Assembly (NCBI RefSeq): GCF_913061305.1
Contig: NZ_CAJXST010000004.1
Coordinates: 214,860 to 278,859 of the forward strand
DNA length: 64,000 bases
Origin: an uncultured Porticoccus sp.
Lineage (GTDB): Bacteria > Pseudomonadota > Gammaproteobacteria > Pseudomonadales > Porticoccaceae
Reading direction: 5' to 3'
The position numbers and the translations under genes were made by a program. Positions 17,039 to 28,280 of this stretch are shown one piece after another (within the stretch, counting starts at the first letter, position 1; the number at the start of each line of letters is the position of its first letter). The notes below the pieces were generated by a model. The model was not told where the DNA came from. It saw only the letters and a program-made list of their open reading frames with translations, and made no database searches.

Positions 17039-18763
17039 TCAGCCAATAATTTTTTCTTTCAGGGCGCGGGCAAACATTCTGGCCTTCGATGGATTGGTAA
17101 GGTGCTTTGGACGGGTTCCCCGGATGCCCTCACTGAAGGCGCTTTGCCGGCTGTAATCAACGTGGATATCGATCATCACCGGTCTGTTTTCCATCGCCAG
17201 AGAAAACGCCGTATCCAGGGCTGATTCAATGTCGCCGTTGTCTTCAATGGCCACGTATTCGCAGCCGACGGCATGGGCAAAAGACACCCAGTCCGCTTCA
17301 CCCAGTTTGATCATCTGTGTTCCCTGGCCGGGGAGTTGTCGGATCTCACCGGATACCTCCCCATCGTTAAACAGGCAGTAAATAACCCCGAGCTGATACT
17401 TGCTGGCAGTCAGCGCTTCCATTCCCGTCATCATCATTGCGGCGTCACCGACCAGACCGATGACTGTGCTCTGGGGATGGGCCATTTTCAGTGCGTTGGC
17501 GGCGGGCACTCCGTAACCCATGGCATTGAAGTCACCGGGACAAATAAACCCGCCGGGTTGATGGATCGGCAACAGTTCTGCAGCCAGAAACATGTGGTTG
17601 CCATCGTCGCAGGCCACCAGTGCATCATCCGGCATGCGCTGTCGCAGTGCGGTAAAAAAATGGGCCGGATTGACCCGCTTGTCGGGTTGTTTCTGCCAGT
17701 CGGCCAGATAATTCTGTTTGTCGGTAGCGATCTTTGCGATCAATGTGTCGTCAGAGGCGGAAGTCGGCATATATTTTTTGATCGCCTCCGCCAGTGCTGC
17801 AACCACGTCGGCTGCATCGCCGAGCAGGGTCAGTTCCGCCGGGTAATTGGCATTGAATACCGCCGGGTTGATATCCACATGGATCAAGGCCTCTGGCATG
17901 CTGAGACCGTAGTTGCCGGTGGGTATTTCCGAAAAACGGGTAGCGATTGCCAACAGACAATCACAGTTGGCAAAGGCGTGTTGTGCCGCTGGTACTGCAG
18001 CGGGGCCAAAGCCCATGCCGGTATGCAGGGGGTGATTGGCGGGAAACACGCTCAGCCCCTGCAGGGTGGTCGCCACCGGGGCATTCAGGTGGGTCGCCAA
18101 TGCCTGTATTGACTCACTTGCCTCGCGGGCGCCCCAGCCAATCAATAATCCCGGGTGTTCAGCCTTTGCCAGCCTCTCGGCGGCCAGTTCAATGGCGGCC
18201 ATATCCAGTGGGGGATTGATGCGATGCCCATCGAAGATGGGCAGGGAACCGTTGTCGATGCTGCGGGTTTGCAGGTTGACCGGGATTTCCACAAACACCG
18301 GGCCGGGCTCGCCTTCTATCGCAGTGCGGTAGGCCTCAAAAATGGTGGGCACAATGTCCGAGAGGTGTTCTACCAGATAGGTTGCTTTGGTGATCGGGGT
18401 CAACAGGGCGCGGTGGTCGATATCCTGCCGCTGAAAACGGTGATTGGTCTGGTAATCAATGCCCCCGGCAATGACCAGCATGGGGATGCCGCCGAGAAAT
18501 GCTTCACCAATACCGCTTGCCGCGTGGGTAACGCCGGCACCGGGAATAATCAGCAGAGTGCCAATCGACCTGGTTGTACGGCTGATGGCATCGGCCATAA
18601 AAGCGGCTGAGGCCTCGTGGGTTACCAGGGAGGGGGTGATAGTGTCGGACTGTTGGAGTTCAGTATAAATAGCCGTATTGTGAAAACCGGGTATCCCGAA
18701 GGTATGCGTGACCCCGATCTGTTCCAGTGCATACCGGGTGAGCCAAGCGCCGGTCTTTTTCAT
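17039..18763 (-). CDS. Thiamine-diphosphate-dependent enzyme, acetolactate-synthase-like
   Basis: A 574-residue member of the POX/AHAS superfamily. The N-terminal pyrimidine domain has the catalytic glutamate at Glu50 (THEASAAFMAD). A central domain follows, then a C-terminal diphosphate domain whose motif is altered. The usual GDG…NN reads GDA at 439-441 and ND at 466-467. Metal binding may still be possible, since the Asp and first Asn are kept. GGGGAG precedes the ATG. It sits beside a carboxylate transporter, which suggests a 2-oxo-acid substrate, but I cannot name the reaction. A true acetolactate synthase would normally have the small subunit gene nearby; none is seen. Confidence 0.8.
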   Translation of the reverse strand: MKKTGAWLTRYALEQIGVTHTFGIPGFHNTAIYTELQQSDTITPSLVTHEASAAFMADAISRTTRSIGTLLIIPGAGVTHAASGIGEAFLGGIPMLVIAGGIDYQTNHRFQRQDIDHRALLTPITKATYLVEHLSDIVPTIFEAYRTAIEGEPGPVFVEIPVNLQTRSIDNGSLPIFDGHRINPPLDMAAIELAAERLAKAEHPGLLIGWGAREASESIQALATHLNAPVATTLQGLSVFPANHPLHTGMGFGPAAVPAAQHAFANCDCLLAIATRFSEIPTGNYGLSMPEALIHVDINPAVFNANYPAELTLLGDAADVVAALAEAIKKYMPTSASDDTLIAKIATDKQNYLADWQKQPDKRVNPAHFFTALRQRMPDDALVACDDGNHMFLAAELLPIHQPGGFICPGDFNAMGYGVPAANALKMAHPQSTVIGLVGDAAMMMTGMEALTASKYQLGVIYCLFNDGEVSGEIRQLPGQGTQMIKLGEADWVSFAHAVGCEYVAIEDNGDIESALDTAFSLAMENRPVMIDIHVDYSRQSAFSEGIRGTRPKHLTNPSKARMFARALKEKIIG

Positions 18764-18876
18764 TCGTCTCCCCAGATATCCTGAACTGCATACGGCTTGA
18801 TGCTATGAGACACGGGGGCCCGAGTCAATGTGGTAGTGGGGCGTTGTTCCCTGCCATCCGGTTTTGGTAAACAATC

Positions 18877-19593
18877 TCAGCTGATTGCACCGGTAGTTCT
18901 CACCCGTTTGGCCCCTTTGGTAACCGGTAACTGGCGCATCATCCTGCGCCGTTCAATACGTCCGTCGATGACATTCTTCAGGGCGATCAGCATGCCGGCT
19001 ACCAGAAAAGCCCCCGGCGGCAGGATGATTACCAGAAACCCGTAACCATTGCCAAATAACTGCAGGGCCCAATTCTCGGCCACGGGGCCGAACAACAGGT
19101 GCATGTTGGCAAACAGCGTACCACTGCCCAGAATTTCCCGGATCGCCCCGATTGCGAGAAGTACCAGCCCGAAGCCGGCACCCATCATGAGTCCATCCAG
19201 TGCGGAGGCCCCCACAGGGTTCTTGCTGGCAAACGCCTCGGCGCGCCCAAGGATGGCGCAGTTGGTGACAATCAACGGGATAAAAATACCCAGAATGACA
19301 TACAGCTCATAGGTGAATGCCTGCATCAGCAATTCCGTACAGGTGGTAAATGTGGCAATAATCATGACAAAAGCCGGAATCTTGACCGCTTCGGAAACCC
19401 GGTGGCGAATCATTGACACGACAATATTCGAGCCCGTCAGTACCAGCATGGTGGCAAGACCCAAACCCAGAGCATTGACCACTGACCCGGTGACGGCCAG
19501 CAGGGGACAAAGACCAAGTAATTGGACCAGTGCAGCATTGTTTGTCCACAGGCCATTGCGGGTGATGTCGCGATAGCTGGTTTCATCCGCCAT
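18877..19593 (-). CDS. rsxE: Electron transport complex subunit RsxE/RnfE
   Basis: An integral membrane subunit of the Rnf/Rsx complex, about 238 residues with six hydrophobic segments. The family motif [17 protein letters not shown] is near the N-terminus and [13 protein letters not shown] in the middle. It is paralogous to RsxA. I start at the ATG at 19593, since AGAGG lies about 7 nt upstream of it and directly abuts the alternative ATG at 19602. It overlaps the end of rsxG, indicating translational coupling. In E. coli nth follows rsxE; here nth is absent. Confidence 0.93.
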   Translation of the reverse strand: MADETSYRDITRNGLWTNNAALVQLLGLCPLLAVTGSVVNALGLGLATMLVLTGSNIVVSMIRHRVSEAVKIPAFVMIIATFTTCTELLMQAFTYELYVILGIFIPLIVTNCAILGRAEAFASKNPVGASALDGLMMGAGFGLVLLAIGAIREILGSGTLFANMHLLFGPVAENWALQLFGNGYGFLVIILPPGAFLVAGMLIALKNVIDGRIERRRMMRQLPVTKGAKRVRTTGAIS

Positions 19594-20269
19594 GTTTTGC
19601 ATCCTCTGTCGCTGGTTGTGGGTTTGATACAGGCCGTTGGGCGGCTTTCAGCAGTCGCTCCCGGTCTTCCTTAAAGTATTGCAGGGTCTTGAACACCTGA
19701 TTGACCACGGCCCGGGGAGTGATGGTGGCGCCGGTGAACTGGTCGAAATTTCCGCCGTCTTTTTTCACTTTCCATCTGTCAGGGGGCGGATTGCTAAGTG
19801 ATTTGCCGTTGAAATCCAGAATCCAGTCATTCTTGCTCAGATCGACCTTGTCACCCAGACCGGGTGTTTCCCGATGTGAAATCACTCGAACCCCGGCCAC
19901 TGTACCATCTATATTGATACCGATAATCATCTGAATGTCACCGTTGTAACCGTCCCCGGCCACCGAGGGCAGTATGACGGCTACCGGCTCGTCGCCCTGG
20001 CGGGCAATATTGGCCACACCCTCCTCGATCCCAAGCATTGGCCAGGATTCAGCACGGATGGCCACGGTATCCACCAGTAAATTGTTGGTGTGTCTGTCCA
20101 GCGGTACGATTTCCAGCAGAGCCCGCTTGGCTACCTCCCGCTTGGCGTCGGCGATGGGTTGCTCGGTCCCCAGATAGGTGACGGATAGCAGCGTTGCAGT
20201 GATCAGGGCAAACAGGCCCAGCAGCAGGCTGTTGAAGCTGATGGACCTGGCCAGCGAAGCCATGCTCAT
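19583..20269 (-). CDS. rsxG: Electron transport complex subunit RsxG/RnfG
   Basis: A 228-residue flavoprotein subunit with one N-terminal membrane anchor (about residues 12-32) and a periplasmic FMN domain. The flavinylation motif TGAT is present at 179-182 ([12 protein letters not shown]); Thr182 is the expected site of covalent FMN, attached by ApbE. The start ATG overlaps the rsxD stop (ATGA, 20266-20269). No apbE-like gene is seen nearby. Confidence 0.94.
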   Translation of the reverse strand: MSMASLARSISFNSLLLGLFALITATLLSVTYLGTEQPIADAKREVAKRALLEIVPLDRHTNNLLVDTVAIRAESWPMLGIEEGVANIARQGDEPVAVILPSVAGDGYNGDIQMIIGINIDGTVAGVRVISHRETPGLGDKVDLSKNDWILDFNGKSLSNPPPDRWKVKKDGGNFDQFTGATITPRAVVNQVFKTLQYFKEDRERLLKAAQRPVSNPQPATEDAKHGG

Positions 20270-21333
20270 TCTTTTTTCTCCGTAGCGCGGCGGGATTTTT
20301 TGTGGCCATAGGTTCGTGGCAGCGTGTAATTATCAATCAGTGGTGCGGCAAAATTCATCAATAACACCGCGAAAGCCACAGCGTCCGGATAGCTGCCCCA
20401 ACTGCGAATAATGAAAATCAGCACCCCGATCAGTGCACCGAAAATCAGTCGCCCACGGTTACTGGTGGCGGAACTGACCGGGTCAGTCAGAATAAAGAAA
20501 GCGCCCAGCATGGTGCCGCCAGAGAGCAGGTGCATGAGGGGTGAGCCGTGACTGGCGGAGCTGCCGCCGTCATAAAACAGCGCCGCGCAGAGACTGAGAC
20601 TGGCCAGCATGGCAACCGGGCCGTGCCAGGTAAATACCCGGCGATACAGCAAAAAACAGCCCCCCAGTAAAAAACCCAGGTTGACCCATTCCCAGCCGGC
20701 TCCGGCCCAGCGGGCGAGACTGAACAGCGGGTCCTGTTCGTACAGTTGGGCGATCAGCAGGCCACTGTTTTGCCGGAGGGTATCCAGTGGTGTTGCAGCG
20801 GTGAAGGCGTCCACCGTTTCAACACCGGGCAGCCCAAAGACGATTTGCAATGAGGCCAGAAATTCCGGCGGAGAGACACCCTCTGCATAGAGTGGCAGTG
20901 GTGCCGGCCATGCGGTCATCTGCACCGGAAAGGAAATCAGCAGTACCACATAGCCGACCATGGCGGGGTTGAACGGGTTATAGCCCAGCCCGCCGTAGAG
21001 ATGTTTGGCGATCAGGATGGCGAAGCTGGTACCTATAACGACTACCCACCAGGGTGCCAGGGGCGGCAGGGCGAGTCCCAGCAGTACGGCGGTGACCAGT
21101 GCACTGTTGTCGCCCAGGTAAAACATCACCGGGCGCTTGCGCAGGTGCATTACGGCAGCTTCACAGAACACGGCTACGGAGCCTGCCAGCAGAATATTGA
21201 TGAGCGAGCCCCAGCCGAAAAACAGGGTCAGTGCGATCAGTCCGGGAATGGTCGCGAGCAGTACCAGCCGCATCACCGAGGCTGTGCTCTGGGCCGTGTG
21301 CGCATGGGGTGATGTGATTTTAAGCAACGCCAT
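20266..21333 (-). CDS. rsxD: Electron transport complex subunit RsxD/RnfD
   Basis: A 355-residue membrane subunit with about nine or ten hydrophobic segments. The family signatures GLGYNPFNPAMVGY (115-128) and the flavin-attachment region DAFTAATPLDTL (Thr181) are visible, as is SYPDAVAFAVLLMN near the C-terminus. In the Rnf family this subunit carries a second covalent FMN. It ends in the ATGA overlap with rsxG and begins 12 nt after the rsxC stop. Confidence 0.94.
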   Translation of the reverse strand: MALLKITSPHAHTAQSTASVMRLVLLATIPGLIALTLFFGWGSLINILLAGSVAVFCEAAVMHLRKRPVMFYLGDNSALVTAVLLGLALPPLAPWWVVVIGTSFAILIAKHLYGGLGYNPFNPAMVGYVVLLISFPVQMTAWPAPLPLYAEGVSPPEFLASLQIVFGLPGVETVDAFTAATPLDTLRQNSGLLIAQLYEQDPLFSLARWAGAGWEWVNLGFLLGGCFLLYRRVFTWHGPVAMLASLSLCAALFYDGGSSASHGSPLMHLLSGGTMLGAFFILTDPVSSATSNRGRLIFGALIGVLIFIIRSWGSYPDAVAFAVLLMNFAAPLIDNYTLPRTYGHKKSRRATEKKE

Positions 21334-21345
21334 AGCGGGATCCGG

Positions 21346-23856
21346 TCAAGGGTGATATTCGGCGAGCTGTTGCTCGGCTTCGGTCAGTCTGACCTGCAGC
21401 TTTTCAGCAGCGGTACGCAGGCTGTCCACATGCTCAGAGCGCTCTGCTTCCGCCTCTCTCAGTTTGATACGGGCTTTTTCCAGCCGGCTTTTCAGGGAGG
21501 TGACGGTTTCGCGGAGTTTGTCCTCTTCTGACATGCTGGCCAGTTCTGCCACTCTTGCCTGGGCGCGGGCAATGGCCGATGAGGCCGCATCTCCGCTGTC
21601 GTCATCGACTGCCGAGGGCTGGGTAGCGATAGCATTCAGTTGCTGCTGGGCGTCAAGCAATTTGTCCTGTAATTTCTCCAGGCCTGCCTGCAGGGCATTG
21701 ACGTATTCTGACTCGCCGGCCCTTGCCTCATCCAGTTTTGCCCTGGCTTTTTCAATGCGTCCCTCCAGGGCAACCACTGTCTGACGGAGTTTTTCCTCTG
21801 CCGGGAGATCACGGGTGGCCGCTGCGCGGGCCTGGGCCTGTGCAATCGCGTTAGCCGCCGCATCGGTAGTTTCCCGGGTGACGGGCGTGTCGGGCGTATT
21901 GTCCGGGAGTTCCGCCAGTGCCTGCTGTGCATCGGCCAGTTTGGCTTGCTGCTTCTCAAGACCGCTTGTCAGGGCGGCCTTCAGGGTCTCATCATCGCTG
22001 TCGGCAATCTTCTGCCGGGTGACCGCAATCCGCTCCTTGCAGCTGGCAATTTTCTTTTCCAGTGTTTCCCGGGGGCCGGCCTGTAGCCGTGCCATCACTT
22101 TGTCTGTATCCGGCGAACCTGTGGCCTCGTCGAGTTGCGCCCGTTTTCTGCGGGCGTCCTCGAGTCGTCGTCGGGCATCCTCGACGGCCGCCCGGGCCTG
22201 TTCCTGTTGTTGCTCCGACCCTTCTTCGCGAATGGTCTCCAGCCGTTTCTCAACCGTATGCAAATGGCTTTCTGCACGGGCAATGCCGCGTTCCAGTCTG
22301 GCCTGTTGCTCTGCGGGAGAGGTCTGACTCTCGGCGGCACGGGCCATGGCAGCCTTGACAATATCCTCGCTTCCCTGGGGCTTGTTGCCGCGCTCGGCAG
22401 TCATGGCTTTGGCCTGTTCGGCAGCCTGTTTGCGGGCTTCCCGCTTGGCGGCTTTGGCCATTTCTTCCTGTTCCTTGCGGGCTTTCTGGAACTCGAATCG
22501 CGCTCTGGCCCGATCGGATTTGATTTTTTCCTGCGCCTGTTTGCGAATTTCACCTTTGGAGGCGCGGTAATACTGCACCAGAGGGATATTGCTCGGGCAG
22601 ACATAGGAGCAGGCACCGCATTCAATGCAGTCGAACAGATTGTGGGCCTCCAGTCGCTCGTGGTTGTGGGACTGGGCATACCAGAATAACTGCTGGGGCA
22701 GCAGGCTGGCGGGACAGGCTTCCGCGCACATGCCACAGCGAATACAGGGCTGGGACGGTGGTGGGGTCGGGGATTCCTCCCTCGAGGCGGCGAGAATGCA
22801 ATTTGTGGTTTTGATGACCGGTATATCCGGGTCAGTGAGGGTGAAACCCATCATCGGACCACCCATGATCAGTCTGGAACAGTCGTGCTCATCAAAACCG
22901 TTATGGGCCAGCAGATGCGCGATAGGTGTGCCGATCAGCACCTCATAGTTCCGGTTGGTTGCGCAAGCCCGCCCGGTTACCGTAGTAATTCGGGAAATCA
23001 GCGGCTCGCCGAAATAAATCGCCTTTTGTACCGCGAAAGCCGTACCCACATTCTGGCAGACAATGCCAATGTCAGCGGGTAGTCCACCGCTGGGAACTTC
23101 GCGGCCGGTGAGAATCTGAATGAGCTGTTTCTCGCCGCCGGAGGGGTAGCGAGTGGGGAAACTGACCAGCTGAATGTGGGTGTCCCGGACAAAGGGTTCC
23201 AGTGCCGCACGCGCCTCGGGTTTGTTGTCCTCAATGCCGATCAGCACTTCTTCCGGTCCGCCGAGGATATAGCTGAGGATCTGGACGCCCTCCACAATGG
23301 CCTCCGCCCGCTCGCGCATCAGCATATCGTCGGCAGTGATATAGGGTTCGCACTCGGATGCGTTGATAATCAGGGTGGTAATGGCTTTGCGTGGGGACAG
23401 TTTGACTGCCGATGGAAAACCGGCACCACCGAGGCCGGCAATGCCCGCGTGGCGAATCATTTCCAGTAATTTGGCCGGACTGTAGTCCTGAAAGGAATAC
23501 GTCGTGTCGATACCGACGTGGTCAACCCACTGTTCCTGACCGTCGGGGATCAGTGTGATGCTGCGGGCCGCCATGCCCGAGGGATGGGGAATGGGGTACT
23601 CACTGATATCGCTGATGGTGCCCGAGGTGGGGGCGTGAACACCGACACTGACCAGGCCAGTGGGTTCGGCGAGTTCCTGTCCCTTGAGAACACGGTCTCC
23701 GGTGGCCACCAGCAGTTTGGCGGGCGCGCCGATATGCTGGTTGAGCGGGATGACCAGTTTTTCCGGCAAGGGGAGGACGCCAATCGGTAACTGTACCGAC
23801 TGGTGCTTGTTTTCCGGAGGGTGGACGCCGCCGATCAGATCCCAGACCTTTCTCAT
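21346..23856 (-). CDS. rsxC: Electron transport complex subunit RsxC/RnfC with a repeated coiled-coil tail
   Basis: An 836-residue peripheral subunit thought to take electrons from NADH or pass them through FMN and Fe-S centres. After an N-terminal barrel-like region come the Rossmann/FMN part ([16 protein letters not shown]) and two [4Fe-4S] motifs: Cys371/374/377/381 ([12 protein letters not shown]) and Cys410/413/416/420 ([12 protein letters not shown]). Residues from about 440 are charged helix. From about 499 to the end there are four imperfect repeats of about 77-91 residues, rich in Ala, Glu, Arg and Gln and predicted as coiled coil. E. coli RsxC (740 residues) has a comparable shorter tail. 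It overlaps rsxB by ATGA. Confidence 0.95.
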   Translation of the reverse strand: MRKVWDLIGGVHPPENKHQSVQLPIGVLPLPEKLVIPLNQHIGAPAKLLVATGDRVLKGQELAEPTGLVSVGVHAPTSGTISDISEYPIPHPSGMAARSITLIPDGQEQWVDHVGIDTTYSFQDYSPAKLLEMIRHAGIAGLGGAGFPSAVKLSPRKAITTLIINASECEPYITADDMLMRERAEAIVEGVQILSYILGGPEEVLIGIEDNKPEARAALEPFVRDTHIQLVSFPTRYPSGGEKQLIQILTGREVPSGGLPADIGIVCQNVGTAFAVQKAIYFGEPLISRITTVTGRACATNRNYEVLIGTPIAHLLAHNGFDEHDCSRLIMGGPMMGFTLTDPDIPVIKTTNCILAASREESPTPPPSQPCIRCGMCAEACPASLLPQQLFWYAQSHNHERLEAHNLFDCIECGACSYVCPSNIPLVQYYRASKGEIRKQAQEKIKSDRARARFEFQKARKEQEEMAKAAKREARKQAAEQAKAMTAERGNKPQGSEDIVKAAMARAAESQTSPAEQQARLERGIARAESHLHTVEKRLETIREEGSEQQQEQARAAVEDARRRLEDARRKRAQLDEATGSPDTDKVMARLQAGPRETLEKKIASCKERIAVTRQKIADSDDETLKAALTSGLEKQQAKLADAQQALAELPDNTPDTPVTRETTDAAANAIAQAQARAAATRDLPAEEKLRQTVVALEGRIEKARAKLDEARAGESEYVNALQAGLEKLQDKLLDAQQQLNAIATQPSAVDDDSGDAASSAIARAQARVAELASMSEEDKLRETVTSLKSRLEKARIKLREAEAERSEHVDSLRTAAEKLQVRLTEAEQQLAEYHP

Positions 23857-24485
23857 GCCGCGTTGTCTCCCCGGTCCGTGGCGATGATCCCGGCAGGGTG
23901 CCTCTGGGCTTTAATCTGCTCTTCGGCGGGTGGGGGCATATCCCAGGTCCAGTCAGACAGGCCCTGGGGTACCGGGATCATATCAATGCAGTCCACCGGG
24001 CAGGGTTCCACACACAGGTCGCAACCGGTGCACTCGCTGGCGATGACGGTGTGCATCATCTTGGCTGCACCGAGAATGGCATCCACCGGGCAGGCCTGGA
24101 TACACTTGGTGCAGCCAATGCATTCGTCCTCGCGGATATACGCCACGGTTTTGACGTCATTTTCTTCGCCGTGCTCGGCATCGAGCGAGGGGGCTTCAAC
24201 TCCCAGCAGGGTGGCCAGTGCATTGATGGTGCTCTGGCCGCCGGGAGGACATTTGTTGATCGCATCGCCATTGGCGATGGCCTGGGCGTAGGGTCGGCAG
24301 CCGGGATAGCCGCATTGGCCGCATTGGGTCTGGGGTAGCAGCTTATCGATCTGCTGGACGATCGGGTCGCCTTCAATGCGGAATTTGATGGCGGCAAAGC
24401 CCAGCACGGCACCAAACACCAGTGCCAGCCCCACCAGTGCAACCAGTGCGGCGATCAGTGGATTTTGCAAAATCAACTCAATCAC
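23853..24485 (-). CDS. rsxB: Electron transport complex subunit RsxB/RnfB
   Basis: A 210-residue Fe-S subunit: N-terminal membrane anchor (about 8-33), then the four-cysteine Fe-S domain (Cys55, 58, 63, 79; [14 protein letters not shown]). A double-cubane ferredoxin domain follows (Cys122/125/128/132 and Cys152/155/158/162). It hands electrons to the membrane subunits. The start codon is GTG, 9 nt after the rsxA stop, with AGGGG as ribosome binding site. Its 3' end overlaps rsxC. Confidence 0.95.
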   Translation of the reverse strand: MIELILQNPLIAALVALVGLALVFGAVLGFAAIKFRIEGDPIVQQIDKLLPQTQCGQCGYPGCRPYAQAIANGDAINKCPPGGQSTINALATLLGVEAPSLDAEHGEENDVKTVAYIREDECIGCTKCIQACPVDAILGAAKMMHTVIASECTGCDLCVEPCPVDCIDMIPVPQGLSDWTWDMPPPAEEQIKAQRHPAGIIATDRGDNAA

Positions 24486-24494
24486 GCAGAACCC

Positions 24495-25070
24495 CTATAC
24501 CAGCCCGCTAAAGCCCATGAAGGCCAGTGACATCAAGCCGGCGGTAATCATGCCGATCGCGGCTCCGCGAAACGGGGTCGGTACATCGGCTACCGCCAGT
24601 CTCTCTCGCATGGCGGAAAACAGGATCAATACCAGCGAAAAGCCGATGGCGGCACCAAAACCATACAGTGTGGACTGGAACAGGTTGTGGGCCTTGGCGG
24701 TATTTTGCAGTGCCACCCCGAGCACCGCACAATTGGTGGTGATCAGCGGCAGAAATACCCCCAGAACCCGGTAGAGCAAAGGGCTGGTTTTCTCGATAAA
24801 CATCTTGGTGAACTGTACGACCACTGCGATGACGAGAATGAAGGAAATGGTCTTCAGGTAGGTCAGGTCCAGTGGCTGCAGAATCCAGGTGTTCACCAGG
24901 TAGCTGGACATGGCGGCGAGTGTCAGTACGAAAGTGGTGGCCCCGGCCATGCCGATGGCGGTCTCCAGCTTGTTGGAGACCCCCATGAAGGGGCACAGGC
25001 CCAGGAACTGGACCAGAACAAAGTTGTTCACCAGGATGGCGCTGATCAGAATGACGGCAAATTCCTGCAT
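24495..25070 (-). CDS. rsxA: Electron transport complex subunit RsxA/RnfA
   Basis: First gene of the rsxABCDGE operon; 191 residues and six hydrophobic segments. The family motif [19 protein letters not shown] is at the N-terminus and [12 protein letters not shown] in the middle. I choose the ATG at 25070 ([13 protein letters not shown]), which matches the family's N-terminus; a start at 25091 would add seven residues. In other bacteria the complex couples NADH and ferredoxin redox to ion transport (Rnf), or keeps SoxR reduced (Rsx). No soxR is in the window. Confidence 0.94.
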   Translation of the reverse strand: MQEFAVILISAILVNNFVLVQFLGLCPFMGVSNKLETAIGMAGATTFVLTLAAMSSYLVNTWILQPLDLTYLKTISFILVIAVVVQFTKMFIEKTSPLLYRVLGVFLPLITTNCAVLGVALQNTAKAHNLFQSTLYGFGAAIGFSLVLILFSAMRERLAVADVPTPFRGAAIGMITAGLMSLAFMGFSGLV

Positions 25071-25246
25071 TTCGTCCTGTCTCGCTTGCAAAGGGAGATG
25101 ATTTACTAGCCGACCATTATAGCGGTCAGTATTGCTGACTAATAAGCATAAAACACGAGCTGTTTAGTTTATTTGGCCATAAGGCATAGCGTTTAGTGAT
25201 ATGGCCGCGTCACTGCCAGCTGTTTCTGTGAACAGGCCCCAGTGCG

Positions 25247-27268
25247 TCAGACGATGCGCTGTCCGGGCTGTGCGCCGCTGTCGGGAGACAACAGGTAAAT
25301 GCCCTGTTTGTCTCCGGCTGCCAGCACCATACCTTCCGACAGACCAAAGCGCATTTTGCGGGGTGCCAGATTGGCCACCAGCACGGTCAGCCTGCCCTCC
25401 AAGTCTTCTGGCTGATAGGCGGCCTTGATCCCGGAAAATACCGTGCGAGTTTCGCCGCCGATGTCCAGTGTCAGTTGCAGCAGTTTGTCGGCCCCTTCGA
25501 CGGCTTTTGCCGCCACAATGCGCGCCACACGTAGATCGACCTTGATGAAATCCTCAAAACCGATTTCCGTCGCCAGCGGCTCTTCCATCAGTGGCCCGGA
25601 GGGCGGGGCTGCAGTGGTTTCCGCCAGCGCTTCCCTGCTGGCTTCCAGCATGGCGGCCACCTTGTCCGGGTCGACCCGCTGCATCAGCGGTTTGAAATTG
25701 TCGATGCGATGGTTCAGCAGCGGTTCAATTTTGGCGGGCCAGTCCAGCGGACTGTTGAGGAAGGTCTCCACTTCTGCCGCCATCGCGGGCAGCACCGGCT
25801 TCAGGTAAATCATCAGGGCACGGAACAGGTTGATACCGAGGGAGCAGATATCCTGGACTTCCTGTTCGCGGCCTTCTTCTTTCGCCAGTTGCCAGGGTGC
25901 CCTCGCGGCAATATATTCGTTGGCTGCATCGGCGAGTGACATGATCTCGCGGATCGCTCTGCCGAATTCCCGCTGCTCGTAGTAGTCGGCAATGCTGTCG
26001 GCAGCTGCGGAAACCCGGTGCCACAGGGCTTCATCCGCAATACTGGCCGCCAATACACCGTCGTTACCCTTGCTGATAAATTTGGCGCAGCGACTGGCGA
26101 TATTGACCACCTTGCCCACCAGATCGCTGTTGACCCGCTGGATAAAGTCGTCCAGGTTCAGGTCCAGATCATCCACGCCGGAGGAGAGTTTGGCGGCAAA
26201 ATAATAGCGCAGGTATTCCGGGTTGAGATTGTCCAGATAGCTGCGGGCATTGATAAAGGTGCCGCGGGATTTCGACATTTTCTTGCCGTTCACCGTCAGA
26301 AAGCCGTGTACGCAGACCGCTGTAGGCGTGCGGAAACCAGCGCTGCTGAGCATGGCCGGCCAGAACAGGGCGTGAAAATTGACAATATCCTTGCCGATAA
26401 AGTGGTACAGCTCGCTCTCGGCCTGTTCACCCCAGAAGCTATTGAAGTCGATGCCTTCGCGCTCACAGAGATTCCTGAAGCTGGCCATGTAGCCGATCGG
26501 CGCATCCAGCCAGACATAGAAATATTTGCCGGGGGCATCGGGGATTTCAAAGCCGAAATAGGGCGCATCGCGACTGATATCCCATTCGTGCAGACCGCCC
26601 TCCAGCCATTCCCCGAGCTTGTTGGCCACCTCCTCTTGCACATGACCGGCGCGGGTCCAGGCTTTGAGAAAGTCGCTGAATTCCGGTAGCTTGAAAAAAA
26701 AGTGCGTGGAAGCTTTCTCTACCGGCGTGGCGCCGGAGATGACCGACACCGGGTTGATCAGATCCGTGGGTGCGTAGGTGGCCCCACAGGCTTCGCAGTT
26801 GTCGCCGTACTGATCCTCAGTTTTGCATTTGGGACAGGTGCCCTTGATGTAGCGATCTGCCAGAAACAGGTGTTTTTCCGGATCATAGGCCTGGGTGATT
26901 TCCCGTGTGGCAATATGACCATTGTCCCGCAGGCGGGAATAGATCAGTGATGACAGCTCGCGGTTCTCCACAGAGTGGGTGGAGTGGTAGTTATCAAAGT
27001 CAATCAGAAATGCTGCAAAATCCTGCTGGTGTTCTGTCCGGACCTGGTCGATCAGTTCTTCGGGGCTGATGCCGAGTTGTTCCGCCTTGAGCATGATGGC
27101 GGTGCCGTGCGCATCATCGGCGCAGACGTAGTAACATTCATGGCCGCGCATTTTCTGGAAACGAACCCAGATATCTGTCTGAATGTATTCCACCAGATGC
27201 CCCAGATGGATTGAACCATTGGCATAGGGCAGGGCACTGGTAACAAGAATTTTTCGGCGTTCAGTCAT
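25247..27268 (-). CDS. metG: Methionyl-tRNA synthetase
   Basis: A 673-residue class I synthetase. The HIGH motif reads HLGH (21-24) and KMSKS is at 330-334. The zinc knuckle has Cys145, Cys148, Cys158 and Cys161. The C-terminal EMAP/Trbp111-like tRNA-binding and dimerisation domain covers about the last 105 residues ([13 protein letters not shown] to the end). The ATG at 27268 gives the family N-terminus [18 protein letters not shown]; the frame stays open for 39 more codons upstream but those residues are not family-like. It diverges from apbC across about 130 bp, as in Pseudomonas. Confidence 0.97.
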   Translation of the reverse strand: MTERRKILVTSALPYANGSIHLGHLVEYIQTDIWVRFQKMRGHECYYVCADDAHGTAIMLKAEQLGISPEELIDQVRTEHQQDFAAFLIDFDNYHSTHSVENRELSSLIYSRLRDNGHIATREITQAYDPEKHLFLADRYIKGTCPKCKTEDQYGDNCEACGATYAPTDLINPVSVISGATPVEKASTHFFFKLPEFSDFLKAWTRAGHVQEEVANKLGEWLEGGLHEWDISRDAPYFGFEIPDAPGKYFYVWLDAPIGYMASFRNLCEREGIDFNSFWGEQAESELYHFIGKDIVNFHALFWPAMLSSAGFRTPTAVCVHGFLTVNGKKMSKSRGTFINARSYLDNLNPEYLRYYFAAKLSSGVDDLDLNLDDFIQRVNSDLVGKVVNIASRCAKFISKGNDGVLAASIADEALWHRVSAAADSIADYYEQREFGRAIREIMSLADAANEYIAARAPWQLAKEEGREQEVQDICSLGINLFRALMIYLKPVLPAMAAEVETFLNSPLDWPAKIEPLLNHRIDNFKPLMQRVDPDKVAAMLEASREALAETTAAPPSGPLMEEPLATEIGFEDFIKVDLRVARIVAAKAVEGADKLLQLTLDIGGETRTVFSGIKAAYQPEDLEGRLTVLVANLAPRKMRFGLSEGMVLAAGDKQGIYLLSPDSGAQPGQRIV

Positions 27269-27396
27269 GTTGGGAGCTGCTGTGGTTGGCGTTGGGAATC
27301 GACGTGGGCAAAAGCGGTTGTCATCGAATACTGGTAAAGGGGCGCAACTATAACGGTTTTGCCCCGTTTTTTCATCCGTTGTCAAGGGGATTTCGT

Positions 27397-28224
27397 ATGG
27401 CTGAGGTAACCGTTCAGGACGGTTTGGCAGAGATCAAATATATTATCGGTGTGGCGTCTGGCAAAGGTGGTGTCGGCAAATCCACCACCGCGGTGAATCT
27501 GGCGCTGGCATTGGCCGCCAACGGCGCCAAAGTCGGTATTCTGGATGCGGATATCTATGGCCCCAGTGTGCCGATGATGCTCGGTTTACCCGACGGTACC
27601 CGGCCTCAGGTGGAGGAGGAAAAATACTTTTTGCCGGTGCCGGCCCACGGCATTGTGTCCATGTCCATGGGTTACCTGGTCACCGAACAGACACCCATGG
27701 TCTGGCGCGGGCCGATGGCGACTGGTGCCCTGATGCAGATGCTCAATCAGACCCGTTGGGGTGCACTGGACTATCTGGTGGTGGATATGCCGCCGGGGAC
27801 TGGCGATATCCAGCTGACCCTGGCCCAGAAGGCCAGTATGGCAGGTGCTGTGATTGTCACCACACCGCAGGATATTGCGTTGCTGGATGCCCGCAAGGCG
27901 ATTGAGATGTTCAGCAAGGTAAAGATTCCGGTATTGGGTATCGTGGAAAACATGGCAATGCATCGTTGCAGCCAGTGCGGCCACGAGGAGCCTATCTTTG
28001 GTGAGGGCGGTGGTCAGCGGGTCGCAGCGCAATACCAAACCGAGGTGCTGGGTTCCCTGCCGCTGGACCGTCTGATTCGCGAGCAGGTCGATGGCGGCAG
28101 ACCCTCGGTGATTGCGGAGCCGGAAGGCTCGACCGCACAGCGTTATGGTGAGATCGCTGAGCGAATCGCAGTACTTCTGTCCGGGACTGACAGGTCCGGT
28201 GGCCCACAGATCACGATTGAATAA
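27397..28224 (+). CDS. apbC: Mrp/ApbC-type P-loop Fe-S cluster carrier (short form)
   Basis: A 275-residue P-loop ATPase that carries and transfers Fe-S clusters. Deviant Walker [10 protein letters not shown] lies at 22-30, [14 protein letters not shown] follows, and a C-terminal CSQC pair probably holds the cluster at the dimer interface. AAGGGGA is a strong ribosome binding site for the ATG at 27397. Typical gammaproteobacterial Mrp/ApbC proteins are about 360-370 residues with an N-terminal MIP18/DUF59 domain. That domain is missing here: upstream sequence in frame is not homologous and soon meets the metG promoter region. Confidence 0.93.
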   Translation: MAEVTVQDGLAEIKYIIGVASGKGGVGKSTTAVNLALALAANGAKVGILDADIYGPSVPMMLGLPDGTRPQVEEEKYFLPVPAHGIVSMSMGYLVTEQTPMVWRGPMATGALMQMLNQTRWGALDYLVVDMPPGTGDIQLTLAQKASMAGAVIVTTPQDIALLDARKAIEMFSKVKIPVLGIVENMAMHRCSQCGHEEPIFGEGGGQRVAAQYQTEVLGSLPLDRLIREQVDGGRPSVIAEPEGSTAQRYGEIAERIAVLLSGTDRSGGPQITIE

Positions 28225-28252
28225 CTCGTTCAGGGTCGCCCTTTTTAGGACT

Positions 28253-28280
28253 TTGACCAGTTGATCCAAACCGGTATCAT
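28253..28280 (+). promoter_or_regulatory. Probable promoter of dcd
   Basis: TTGACC (28253-28258) and TATCAT (28275-28280) are spaced by 16 bp, in the 157-bp gap between apbC and dcd. The predicted leader is about 95 nt. Confidence 0.5.
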
